A stretch of 64,000 nt of DNA, from NCBI GenBank assembly GCA_032622095.1, contig CP136064.1, positions 39,110,426 to 39,174,425 on the forward strand. Direction: 5' to 3'. The position numbers and the translations under genes were made by a program. The stretch comes from Siphonodentalium dalli (Eukaryota > Mollusca > Scaphopoda > Gadilida > Siphonodentaliidae). The notes beneath the pieces were generated by a model. It worked only from the letters and a program-made list of their open reading frames with translations, had not been told where the DNA came from and did not search any database. Shown here one piece after another: positions 23,346 to 34,520 of the stretch (positions are counted from its first letter, which is position 1; each line of letters opens with the position of its first letter).

Positions 23346-24576
23346 ATAGAGACATGTCGTCCATACGTACTGATGTGATCATATATCCCAAGTTGGCTGG
23401 AAATACAGGCACTAGTAGCTAGAGCTCCCACGAAACATACATTTATCATTATATAGATGGACGTACATGTACGTGTTTTGGGTTGTCCATACGTACTGAC
23501 GTAATCATAGTAGACTTATCATTCTGCTCTTCCAGTAGGTATTTACAGCATTCTTGACAGTATATTTCCAGCTCTTCTTCGTAGGTGGCTGATTCAATAA
23601 GTCTCTTGGTGGTGGTAAATCATACTTCCCTAAAGTTCTTCTTACTGCCACAAACCAGCTGTTACTGTCATCAGATTTCATTAGTAGTTGTCTCTGGGAT
23701 AGCTGTTTTTTTATGTTGGTCTCCCCATATCCACAGATATTATTGAATAGGCACAGTAGTTTGATGTCAATTAAACCTTCTATGGGTAACAGACCTGTTA
23801 GAATATATATTGCAGCATCTGCAGTATGTGAGGATAATGATAATAGTTGTTTGCTAGTCTTCTTCTGAAACTTTTCCATTATTTCCAGTTTCGATCCAGT
23901 TGGTAATATGATTTCACATCCATAGGTTAATATTAAGGAGGATGTAGATACGGTATAGATGCAGTGATGACTCTGCATCAAGCCCATTATGTCCGTGTAA
24001 CCCAGCTGGCATTAGGCTATAAGTAGCTCTTCTGGCTTTCTTCACATTATTCTCGACAGTTAAGGAGGTTGACTTGTCGACACTGGTTGATCTAATGATA
24101 CCCAAATGTGTTGTAGAGTCTACCCTAGGCATAACTTGGTGTTGTAGTTTCCAATCATATTCACATTTATTCTTGGGTTGTCTTGTAGTTGGGTTGACCT
24201 CTAGTACAACACTTTTCTGTGGTTGGAGTAGATATCTGTGCATACAACTGTAGTGGTACGCATAATTAATTAGAATTTGAAGATTTGTTGGGTTGTTGCT
24301 GAATACAGCAATGTCATCTGCACATGCGGTCACATTTGTATTGATTGTTCCAATCTTTACTCCACATCTAGAGTCCTAGAGCTATGGTTTTTAACAAGTC
24401 CTCAATATATATTTTATAGAGGTCAGCTGATAAAATACCTCCTTGACGTACTCCCTGCAGAATAGGAAATTGCTGTGATCTTTGATCATTCCACTTTACA
24501 ACTGAGGCACATTCAGCATGTATTTGGTCTACAATCCTCCAAGTTGGCTGGTCTATCTGGATATGATATAATTTCC

Positions 24577-25078
24577 TTAAAGGTACGGTTGGCCTTGGCG
24601 ATGGGTATCCTGTGAAAATATCTCCACCCGTCAAAAACCGCCACAAACAGAAAGAACATGAAAATGTAGACAGACTTTGTCCGTATATAAATAAGAAATA
24701 TCGCATAAACAGTATGTTATTCTCATATTTTTAACCATTGTTATATAAACAAAAGCATAAAAAGTTACTTTTCTGGTGTTTGTTTATATTATGATGGTAA
24801 ACATAAAGAGCGTTCTTTGTTGGTAAATTCCTGATATGGAACTAATAAAGAGCGTTTATGCCATTTGTGTGTGATTAGCCAGTAGCATTGTGCTGTCCTC
24901 TGTAACCCAATCAGGCTCTTGCTTGGGTAAAATATAGTAGTTATTTATGATAACATGCTGTTTACGCGATGGTCATGGTATATATGATCGAAACTGTATG
25001 CATTTTTATATTTTTCTGTTTACGGTGTTTGGAACAAATATGAATATTTTCGACAATTAAGGCCTCACGTCCCTTTAA
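24577..25078. mobile_element. Family G TTAA element inside the LINE
   Basis: TTAA at 24577-24580 and 25075-25078. Left end AGGTACGGTTGGCC, right end inverse of AGGGACGTGAGGCC; 494 bp lie between. Removing it and one TTAA joins the LINE frame cleanly (...EMLL + RKLYHI...). The interior has two ATAAAGAGCGTT motifs. No coding capacity. Confidence 0.88.
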
Positions 25079-26399
25079 CAGCATCTCTTTATGAACAACA
25101 TCAAAAGCTGATTTGGCATCTAAAAATGCTACATAGGTGGCAGTTTTGTTATCTTTGCTTTCTCTAGTCACTTCCTCTAGAATCAGAGCGCTATTGAGTG
25201 GTGATGATTCAGCAGTAAATCCCCTCTGAAACGGTGACTGCTTAGACAGAGCTGCCTCTCTGATCTTCTCTCTTACAATAATCTCAAGTAGTTTGAGGAT
25301 TACTGGTAAAACTGTAATACCTCTATAGTTGCCTGCATGTGTTTTCTCTCCTTTTTGCTTGTATACAGGTGTTAACAGTCCCGGTCCTACTAAACAACGA
25401 ACACAAACGAACACAAACGAACACAAACGAACATAAATGAACACAGGTCTAAAAAGCGGAATAGAAGGGTGAAATTTGGTTTGTGGGTGCGTGTGGGTCC
25501 AGTATATGTGTATGTGGTGTTATTTCCAACTTTGATGACTTATGTTTCGAGTTATAAGCATTATTTGAATGCAAAGCTACTAAACAACGAACACAAACGA
25601 ACATGAGATTAGCCGTATTGCAAAGGTGTTAATAAAGGTGTTAATTAACTACCGCCTTCTCTATGGCTTATACTCTGTCTCTTTGTCACTGAGTTGTTTT
25701 GACTTAGTTAGTTTGTCTTATTATTACTTCGTTTAACTTCCCTGGCATCACACTGCTCTTTCAGTAGAGCTTCAGGTACTAGAATCAAAGTTTGTTTTAT
25801 ATACAATCGAATATTTATATATTATTTTACACTGACTCAGCCCCGGCGGAACGATGGGCAGAGTTTGTTCTCCTTGAAGTCAGTGCATGGATGAAAATGG
25901 CTCCAGCAAAATGTTGCATTATTTAAAACATTAAAATCAAGTAATGCACTTATTTGTAATGAATCCAAGAAGTCTATATGTTATTTTATCACATGATTAG
26001 CACTATTTTCCTATGTAATATTCGAGCATAATAGACACGTGTAATATCGTTGCGTGCAATGACGTCACGATGCTCTTTGGGACAAAGTTCTCTGTCTGTT
26101 AATTATTGTTGTTTTCGATAAAAAATTAAGCGATTATATGACCATGTGATAAAAAGTATCTCAAACTCGTTCTATATGTATATTTCCATACTATATGCTA
26201 ACTTTCTGTCGTTTATTGGTGATCGTCTTGGTTTTTGATGTCTTCACTCTTTCCTTTTTTTTGTCCAGGTTTTTTTTGCGAGAGCGGTAGTTTTGGGTAT
26301 AGTTAATTGTCGTCAGTTGAAGTTTGGAATTTGGAATTGTCACTCACAAAATTAAGAAGTCTTCGCATTAGTCTGTCTCGTTGTTCGGCCGTCATATTT

Positions 26400-27002
26400 G
26401 TTCAAATTTCGTGTCTCACTTCCAAAGATGATGCAATGCCTGATAATGTAAAATCCCCTCCACTCGAATATCACGCAGTTGGTCAGTCACTGTTTCATTT
26501 AAATTGTCTGTAAACTCAGTCAATTTTTTTGTTAATTATATTATTAAAGGCACGGGAGGCCTTAGTTGTCGAAAATATTCATATTTGTTCCAATCACTGT
26601 AAGCAGAAAAACACTAAAACGCATACAGTTTCGTTCATCGTGTAAACAGCATGCTATCATAAAGACCTACTATATATTACCTAAGCAAGAGCCTGATTGT
26701 GTTACAGAAGACAGCACCGTACGTGTTACTGGCTAATCACACATAAATGATATAAACGCTCTTTATTAGTTCCATATCAGGAATTCAGCAACAAAGAACG
26801 CTCTTTATGTTTACCATCATAATATAAACAAACACCAGGAAAGTAACTTTTTATGCTTTTGTTTACACAATGGACAAACAACATACTGTTTATTTGTCCA
26901 ACATTTCGGAATTGTTGAATTTTGTTTTCTAGCATTGAAAACTTTCGTCTTTAGTCTTTCCATAAATGTAAGGTATCGTCTGTTGTCACATATATTTGTC
27001 AA
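26400..27002 (-). pseudogene. Transposase C-terminal fragment in element 1
   Basis: Minus-strand pieces on either side of the G element fragment align with the frame at 28337-28960: ERLKTKVFNARKQNSTIPKCWTN (26880-26960 region) and TDNLNETVTDQLRDIR ... TAEQRDRLMRRLLN (26340-26520 region). The second part has in-frame stops. It shows that both 2.3-kb elements belong to one lineage. Confidence 0.6.
26544..26890. mobile_element. Family G element, right end missing
   Basis: Starts at TTAA 26544-26547 with AGGCACGGGAGGCCTTAG and carries two AACGCTCTTTAT motifs (26755, 26797). It stops near CATACTGTTTA, where transposase-like sequence resumes. A deletion must have removed its right terminus and part of the host element. 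Confidence 0.7.
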
Positions 27003-28336
27003 TTATGTCTGTCTGTATTTCGTCATAAATGATTTTGTTTTCTATTGTTAACAAGCCGCTCTCGCTATTGAATACTTTTCCATCTTATTGACAGTTTAAT
27101 TCTTATTGATCACTGTCTGTTTTACTTAAATTACGATTGAGATTTTCCTTAAGATGCCTGGTACATAGCGTATGCGTGTATCAGGAAAGCAAGCACAAAT
27201 AGCATTTACCAGAGTGATCTCCGAGACTGAGAAAATATATATAGTTATCTCAGAAACTGACAACAATGACTCACTCATATTCACTCAAATGTTTTGTTAG
27301 CTATGCATTTTTTTTCAATTTTATTTTCAATTCAATTCTTTATTTTCTCCGTCCACTAATATGTGGAACTGGAGGTGGACATATATAGCATCATATATAA
27401 TGTCAACAAAAGTTAAAAAATAATAGAGATAAATAAAGTAGTTAATTAACACCGGCATGGTAACCTCTGCACTGCCGCTAATCTTATGTTCGTTGTTTAG
27501 TAGTTTTGTACGGTATTCAAATAATGCTAATAACTCAAAAAATAAATCATCGAAGTTGGAAATAACACCACATACACATAGAATGGACCCACGCGCACCC
27601 ACAAACCAAATTTCACCCTTCTACTCGGCTTTTTGGACCTGTGTTCGTTTATGTTCGTTTGTGTTCGTTGTTTAGTAGGACCCAACAGTCCGAGCTTGAG
27701 ATTCTCTGGGATTTTCTGACATCCATGATCCAAGCATGCTATTGATGAGCTCGACAATATATTGTAACTTATGTAAGAATTTATCTCCAGAGTATATTAG
27801 ATGTTGTATTGTCAGTCCAAATGAGTCAGGAGATTTTCCTCGTTTTAGTTTGTAAATAATTCGTTTTAGTTTCTCCACTGTATCAGCTGATCAGTGTGTC
27901 GGTACGTATAAAAGCCGAACACAACCGAACACAACCGAACATAACCGAACACAAGTCCAAATAATGGGAAATGTAACGAATAAAGTTGATAGGCATGTGT
28001 ATTCGTGTTCACACTATTACTATACGAAGTTTGGTGGAGTTCGGGCCAATAATAAGTGTTTTATTCGATATTTTGTAAAACGCGTTCTGTGTTCGGCATA
28101 GAAAAGCCGAACACAAATTTAACTTCTGTCGTGGATTAGTCTAACGGTTGTCTAGCTAGGTGATAATTAATATCTGACATATGGCCACTAAGCCGAAAGG
28201 CTTTAATTTTTGTTGGTGGCGGTCTCTCACCTATTGTAGTTCAGTGTTTTGACAGTTAGTTGCAATCAGTGTTTGGTGGCGCCTACTATTATAGAAACAA
28301 CATGCTTTTGATAGGCATACCTTATGCACTCGTCAC

Positions 28337-28960
28337 ATGAAGGAAAACTTGACGAGAAAGATGAGTAAGACTGAGAGTCAAGAAAAGGTGAGCAAATTAG
28401 TTGGTAAAATTTTTAACAGTGAGAAAGGTCTCCTCACAATAGACAAACGCTTAATTTACGAAGAGGTCGCAACAGACATAACCAACAATTACAAAAATAA
28501 ATATTTATTTAACTTCATGGAAAGGTTAAAACTTAAAGTTTTTAATGCTTGTCAGAAAAATTCTTCCATTCCTAAATTGTGGACAAATAATAATTGTGAA
28601 AGTCTAAATAATATTATAAAACTAGAAAACAACTGGAAAGTTCTTCGACTGACAGACTTGACGGACAATCTTTCTGAAATAGTTGACGATCAGATGCGAG
28701 ATATTCGAGGAGCATTGCATGGCTGTGGAAACTATGACCTAGCAAAACATTCAACTGCTCTAAGAGTGAAAAATCAGACATGGACGAACCAACGCGACAG
28801 AAGATTTAACCGACTAATATCATATCTTCCAGAATCTTCGGCAAAATTACAAATTTCGACTGACGGTCGTTTGACGATACCGAAAACCGCGGCTATTGCC
28901 AAGAAGCCATGTCAGACTATATATAGTATAATATATAGTATATTGTATATTGTACATTGA
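28337..28960 (+). CDS. Transposase C-terminal fragment, MULE-like (tentative)
   Basis: The 207-codon frame includes FMERLKLKVFNACQKNS and SSIPKLWTNNNCESLNNIIK, then LTDLTDNLSEIVDDQMRDIR. The pattern of a Trp-Thr-Asn-Asn-Asn-Cys-Glu-Ser box followed by an amphipathic helix recalls the region after the catalytic core in Mutator-like transposases, but this is recognition by eye. No DDE core lies upstream in the element. The last 15 or so residues translate an AT-rich TATAGTATAA run and are probably not original. It could be an internally deleted gene, or a domesticated DNA-binding tail; the first is more likely. hAT affinity cannot be excluded from the 8-bp duplication. Confidence 0.5.
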   Translation: MKENLTRKMSKTESQEKVSKLVGKIFNSEKGLLTIDKRLIYEEVATDITNNYKNKYLFNFMERLKLKVFNACQKNSSIPKLWTNNNCESLNNIIKLENNWKVLRLTDLTDNLSEIVDDQMRDIRGALHGCGNYDLAKHSTALRVKNQTWTNQRDRRFNRLISYLPESSAKLQISTDGRLTIPKTAAIAKKPCQTIYSIIYSILYIVH

Positions 28961-29621
28961 ACATACTATGATTGGCATCAATTCCACCAGAATTCCTTGC
29001 ACCATCACCAAGAGATGTTATGTCGCCAACTATAACACGACGTAGAATCGCAAGATCTATAACAAACATATGAAGATATCGCCTGATTGGATGTTGGCCA
29101 GACACATGCATGTCCTGGTGTTACGACGAAGAACCTAATAACGGTCTGTCGGTGTATAAACATGCGTGACGAAAACCAATATCAGTGTCGTCATACAGCT
29201 ATCAGAAATTGCTGCAGCATGTTAATCATTATAGCTATGAACCAGGACATGTCGACACGATGTCACGAATAACAACTGTAAATCCAAATAACAGGCATGG
29301 TGATCCAAAAAAAAAAAAACAGATGGTGATCGGTGAAAACAAAAGAGCTAGTCGGTGGTCATGAATAGAGAAGAGTACAGTAACAAAGATCTATGTTTTG
29401 CATATATATAATTTTACAATGTTTACTTATGATTGCAATAAACTATTTGAAAATTATTTGATTTGTGGTTTGTATTATACTCTCCGAACCATTTCCACAT
29501 GAGTATCTTAACTCAGCAACCGATTTACTACTTCTTAGAAGTCCGGGCGTGCTGATATGTTCCCATTTGTCCACTATGATCCATCTAAACTTCCATATTG
29601 TACGAATGGACTTGTAATAAT

Positions 29622-29623
29622 AA

Positions 29624-29656
<33 letters not shown>
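29622..29656. repeat. G homopolymer of about 30 bp
   Basis: An unbroken G run preceded by AATAACG. It could form G-quadruplexes; the length is probably approximate in an assembly. Confidence 0.9.
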
Positions 29657-30596
29657 AACATTTTAGTGAGAATGCAGACGAAAATGGACAACAACACGTT
29701 TTTCTCGCGAATAAAGCATGCCAAATCCCATCTGGCAGATATTAATTATCACCTATCAGCGGATAAACTAATCCATTAGACAGAAGTTTGTGTTCGGCTT
29801 TTCTATGCCGAACACAAACGCGTTATACAAAACATCTAACAAAACACTCATTATTGAACCAAACTCCACCAAACTTCGTATAGTAATAGTTTGAACGTGA
29901 ATACATATGCCTATCAACTTTACAAGGTGGTCGTATATTTAGTAGACTGTATATAGAGTTATATATCTCAAACGCCAGCTAACGCCACATCTATGTGTTA
30001 ATTAATTAACGGTGACTGAGTGTCGAACTATAAGCTTGTGTTCGGCTTTTCTATGCCGAACACTAAACGCGTTTTACAAAATATCGAATAAAACACTTAT
30101 TATTGGCCCGAACTCCACCAAACTTCGTATAGTAATAGTGTGAACATGAATACATATGCCTATGAACTTTATTTGTGAAATTTCCCATTATTTGGACTTG
30201 TGTTCGGTTATGTTCGGTTGTGTTCGGTTGTGTTCGGCTTTTATGAGCTCCCCAGTGTGTATCGTATTGCGATAATTCATTAAATGATTAATTACCAACC
30301 GTCCCTGTATGCACAGCGAAATTGGGTGAGGTTTGTTATGATTTGGAATAATTTGCGAACAAAAATTCCAGACAATGCATAGCATTAATTGTTTACAGTA
30401 ACATATATTTTATTTTAAAATATTGTCTACTTACAGGTACAACTCAGATTTATTGTTGTTATTTTTGTTTTGTTGCCGTGGAAAATTTTAGAGTTATCAA
30501 TCCTGTCCGACATAAATTTGCTGAAGACAGCCGGGGTCCATAGTAGACCTTGTTCTTGATGTGTGGTGTACGGTGCTGGAGCCCATTATAGCTCCA

Positions 30597-30800
30597 TTAA
30601 AGATACGGGCGGACTTCGTGGTGGATATAGCTGTTAAAATAGTCACAGTCGCTAAAACCGCAATAAACAGAAAGAATATTATATAATAGACAGATACTGT
30701 TCTTAAACCAATCATAAATCTCGCGTACATTGCATGTTATTATCACGTTTGTACGCTTTAATTGTTATGTAAACGCCGCCGTAAAGTAGATGACAAAAAT
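30597..30800. mobile_element. Family G element, partial
   Basis: TTAA at 30597-30600, AGATACGGGCGGACTTCG, then GGTGGATATAGCTGTTAAAA and CCGCAATAAACAGAAAGAAT as in the complete copies. The right end is missing. Confidence 0.6.
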
Positions 30801-30862
30801 GCTGCGGAAAACAATTTATACCGGTACCGGTATATAGAAGAGGGTGGGTATCCATATATATA

Positions 30863-31393
30863 TTAAAGATACGAGCGGCGTTGGCGGTGGGTATGCTGTT
30901 CAAATATTCATCTCCGTCAAGAACCGCCATAAACAGAAAGAATAGTAAAATATAGACAGGCCTTGTTCTTATACCAATCAGAAATATGGCATAGACAGTA
31001 TGTTATTGTCAACCCCCCCCCCCCATTGTTATGTAGACAACAGCAAAAAACGTTACGTTACCTGGCTTTTGTTTAGATCCGGATATGGTAAACATAAAGA
31101 GCGTTATTTGTTACTGTTTTCCTGATATGGAAATAATAAAGAGCGTTTATATCATTTGTGTGTGATTAACCAATAGAATTGCGCTGTGTTATGTAAACAG
31201 AAGCACAACTTATGTATCACGAGCAGGCTCTTGTTTACGTACACCATCGTACGTCTTGACGACAATATACTATACTTACGCACTGATTATGTTTGGCATA
31301 TGAAAAAACTATATATATCTTAATATTCCTTCTGTTGATGGCGATTTGAACAAATATTAATATTTATGCAACGAACACCGCCCGTGCCTTTAA
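30863..31393. mobile_element. Family G TTAA element, complete
   Basis: TTAA at 30863-30866 (AGATACGAGCGGCGTTGG) and 31390-31393 (preceded by CGCCCGTGCCT). The interior has AAAGAGCGTT twice and a short C tract near 31016. No gene. Confidence 0.78.
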
Positions 31394-32879
31394 TACGCAA
31401 TCTCCCGAGTAGTCACTTGCCACTTCACACAGCCTCGATATATATAATCTAGTCATGCTACAGTAAATATAAGGACAATATATGGGGTTGTGTAGGTTGT
31501 GATTGGAATGGCAATGTTAAGCATACACATGTAGAATCGCTTAGAAAAAATTAATGTCACGCTTCTCTCACTTAGGCACCACAATATAAACAAGCTAGGA
31601 GAAAATTGCATCAGCACCAGTTGCACTTTTATGCATTTTTGTGTGACTAGTGGTCCTCTTAGATCGCTGTTTTATCGACTATTAATGGCTCTTATGACAG
31701 TTGGCCAATATGGATACGTTCATGAATTATTGTAGCTCACATGAGGCTCATCAATATAGGTGTTAATTTTATATCATTGTGTTAAAATCAGACTGTTTTC
31801 AGTGGGAGACAATGTTCAGAAACCATACCCAGGCATTTTGTGTAGCGTTTTTCCCAGACATAGAAATTAAGGGATTGGCGAAGAATCGTGCATCTTTTAG
31901 CACTAATATTACCCTACAGAGATGTGGACCATTTATTGTAATAAATATGATAATTATCTGCCCATGTAGATATTAGTGACTATTTGCATCTCGGTCGCTC
32001 GAAAAAATCGCGATTTGACCGCCAAAGCATCCGTACACTCCAGCACAGCGGACATACACCCACCACAGCGCAGAAACGATTGGTCGATGTGGTACGCAGA
32101 CATTGTACACCCACACATGCATTTTATATCTCTAGTGAAATTGACCCATTTTCACCAAGGAATTTTACCGGGATGTAAGTAATTTGTATATGTATGTGGT
32201 GGTTCTATTATACTAGAGTAATTATACCAGGGTAATTTTCGTCGATAATAAGCTAATTAATTTACCACGGTAGTATACCAGATACTTTTTTTAAATGAAT
32301 GGCACATGTGATTACATATAAGGTGTTAAACTCTTCTGGATTTAGCTTACTTATTTATATTTACGTACTAAGTGTGATAATCACTAAATCCAGCATTCCG
32401 ATTGGTCGGCGCCCACGTGGCTAGTTGCAATTATTTCTCGGTGAACGCACAACAGCTCATAACTGCAGCCTCATAATTACATCGACACGTCATCGGTTTC
32501 GGAAAGAAGAACGCGTAATGTTTTGGGCGCATTTGGACTCGGGCAGGATTGACTTAATACATCATCGGGTTTCAATATAAAGAGATATTGTTCCTGTTAA
32601 CTTTTGCCAAGGGTGCTACTTGTATGTAAAACCCTTCGGACTTTACACAAGTTATGATCACTTACCTCACGGTTACATCTCCATAAAAACAGTCCCCATG
32701 ACAGTTAATCCTTATATATGAATATTCTTGTCCCATTCAGTTAATTGTGAATATGACATCGGGTGCATTTGTTTTCCACTTATAAAGGAACAAGATATAA
32801 TATGATTTTAGACTCACAAAAGAGACAGAATGATTGCACATCGGCTGCCATGCGAACTGTGCTATTGTGTGATATTATT
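31394..32879. other. Intergenic sequence, no gene recognised
   Basis: Contains a small inverted repeat (CTGGATTTAG at 32337 facing CTAAATCCAG at 32384). Open frames near 31976-32182 lack any recognised domain. Confidence 0.35.
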
Positions 32880-34520
32880 ATGTGAGTTACAATACTCTGG
32901 TAAGAAAGCCAGGTAACCATTGTTTACATGGCTCTACGCTGGTAAAATATTGTAAAGCCAGGCAAACAAGTATATACTAGTACGCTGGTAAAAGCCATGT
33001 AAAGTCCGTGTAAACAGGACATACCCTTCTAAATTCCAAGTAAAGGCATGGTATACTCCCAACTTACATTATACTCTGGTAAATCCTGGTGTATTACCAT
33101 TACATACAAAACATTAACCAACATGGGAGACTGTACTGTACCATCAATTTTGAAATTGATTGGACTATACCTTAAGCTTTTGCGCAGAGTTGTTTCCGTT
33201 TTGGTCTTAAATATACAAACACAATAAACACAACACATCCACCTAAATTCTGTTCCTGCATGCATGGTTGAAATACGTTTTGTATGATCTGTGTGTAAGA
33301 CTTATTGCAAGTCTGAAGTGCTCCAAGACAACATACCAGACGTTGGTCTAGAAATAAGACTAAGATTCATAATTTCATACTGCCATTCCATTAATATGCG
33401 TACTATGGAATGATTCACAAAATCAACCTCTGACTGGAACCAACCCATATAAAAAGCACCATGGTTGTAACGCGACTAACGCCATAATTTGAAGTACATA
33501 ACTGGCGACCTTTGAAGTAAAGCGTGTTTTAAGGAGCGTCTTTTTTCTTCGAAGAAATCTATATTGACTAAATGACGGAATTATTCGAAAATAAAAACAA
33601 AATTAAATTAAATGGCGTTCTTTTCCAAGAAGTGGTCTTAAATAGATGGTGCCAGAGCATATCCCGTTTAATCTAAGTGTTATCAGAGTATAATCTGTTA
33701 CATCATGACTCCATCAAGAATTTATTACGATTCACATGCATGGGTTTACATGTGTTTTACGTTTTACGCATGTCCTGTTTCACCAGAATTTTACTAGGAA
33801 TTTACACGGGATTATCCTTTTTACATGGGCTTAAGTGGCTTTTGCCGGTGTATACAATTATTTAATTATTACCAGGGTTTTACCAGATTATACTTTGTTA
33901 CACCATTACTCCACCAAGAATTTACTATAGAGTATACGTTCTTGTGTTTACAAGGGTTTTACCCATGTATGTCCGGTATCACACACAGTATATATAGTAA
34001 AGTGAGGTTCATCATGACTTTAATAAATTACTTGGAATTTACAAGGGTATACGTCCTTTTTACATGGGCTCTATATATGTGGCTTTTACCAGAGTATGTA
34101 ATTGTTTGCCATGGTATATTACTAAAGTGTAGTCTGTTACACCATGACTCCGTCAATAATATTAGTACTAGACTATCTTCTGATTTACATGTGTTTACAT
34201 ATGTTTTACGCGTATATGTCCCGTTTCACCAACATTTTACGAGAGTAAAGTAGGATGCGCCATGCGTAGGATGCCTTTTCTTGGAATTAACAAGAATATT
34301 TTTTACCACAAGCCCCTGGGGAATAATACTAAAATACCAATATTGACTATACCAGTGACTATAGTGGTCACTTCTATAGTCTATATTGGTGTTTTAATAT
34401 TTTCCCATCACGGGCCTGTGCTTTTTACGTGAAGTTTACTTGGCTTTTACTTGAGTATATCATTGTTTATCTGACTTTACCATATGTTACTATAGTGTAC
34501 AACCATTTGAACCATGGTTT
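32880..34520. repeat. Degenerate inverted arrays of a TACTCTGGTAAA motif
   Basis: The left part (32890-33100) has repeated TACTCTGGTAA / TACGCTGGTAAA. The right part (33680-34510) is full of the inverse (TTACCAGAGTAT, TTTTACCAGATTATAC, TTTTACCCATGTATG), interleaved with ACACCATGACTCC blocks. A short palindrome lies at 34345-34400. It looks like a large decayed terminal-inverted-repeat element. Open frames across it reflect the repeat. Confidence 0.5.

Larger units (their letters stand above)
25382..27683. mobile_element. MULE-like transposon 1 (2302 bp) with phased 10-bp terminal arrays
   Basis: It is flanked by the 8-bp duplication AACAGTCC (25374-25381, 27684-27691). Ends CGGTCCTACTAAACAACG and the inverse of GGGTCCTACTAAACAACG. 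TIRs are about 215 bp (25382-25600 against 27480-27683). Each begins with consecutive 10-bp units CGAACACAAA, the penultimate unit reading CGAACATAAA and the last followed by GGTC. The TACTAAACAACGAAC motif returns at the inner TIR ends. The minus strand keeps degenerate fragments of the same protein as element 2 (ERLKTKVFNARKQNSTIPK; TDNLNETVTDQLRDIR), broken by a family G insertion and stops. Taking out the element restores the LINE frame (LKLGLL + TPVYKQK). Confidence 0.85.
23505..27890 (-). pseudogene. Decayed non-LTR (LINE) reverse transcriptase with nested insertions
   Basis: Read on the minus strand, segments 27692-27878, 25079-25373, 24362-24576 and 23505-24361 form one reverse transcriptase. 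Order: GKSPDSFGLTIQHL, then GNYRGITVLPVILKLLEII and AFLDAKSAFDVVH (first catalytic Asp region), then LQGVRQGGILSADLYKIYI, then the ACADDIAVFS box with the two catalytic Asp residues, then a C-terminal region. Frameshifts are visible near 27725, 24368 and 23950, so it is inactive. It is split by a family G MITE (24577-25078) and a MULE-like element (25382-27683); another sits at its upstream side (27900-30252). Endonuclease was not seen. The LINE clade was not assigned. Confidence 0.85.
27900..30252. mobile_element. MULE-like transposon 2 (2353 bp) with phased 10-bp terminal arrays
   Basis: It is flanked by the 8-bp duplication CAGTGTGT (27892-27899, 30253-30260). Ends are CGGTACGTATAAAAGCCG and the inverse of GGGAGCTCATAAAAGCCG, followed by 10-bp units CCGAACACAA, with the third unit CCGAACATAA and the fourth followed by GTCC. 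TIRs span about 27900-28120 and 30025-30252; an extra partial copy of the right TIR lies at 29785-29945. It encodes one open frame (28337-28960). The catalytic core is absent, so it looks non-autonomous. An internal G tract is at about 29625-29655. Confidence 0.83.

Noticed and set aside
28905-28960. The last residues of the transposase fragment as a membrane segment
   Set aside because: They come from a TATAGTATAATATATAG low-complexity run, not from conserved coding sequence.
31976-32182. Two overlapping frames near 32 kb with mixed composition
   Set aside because: No recognisable family, no splice or start context; the overlap in two frames argues for chance.
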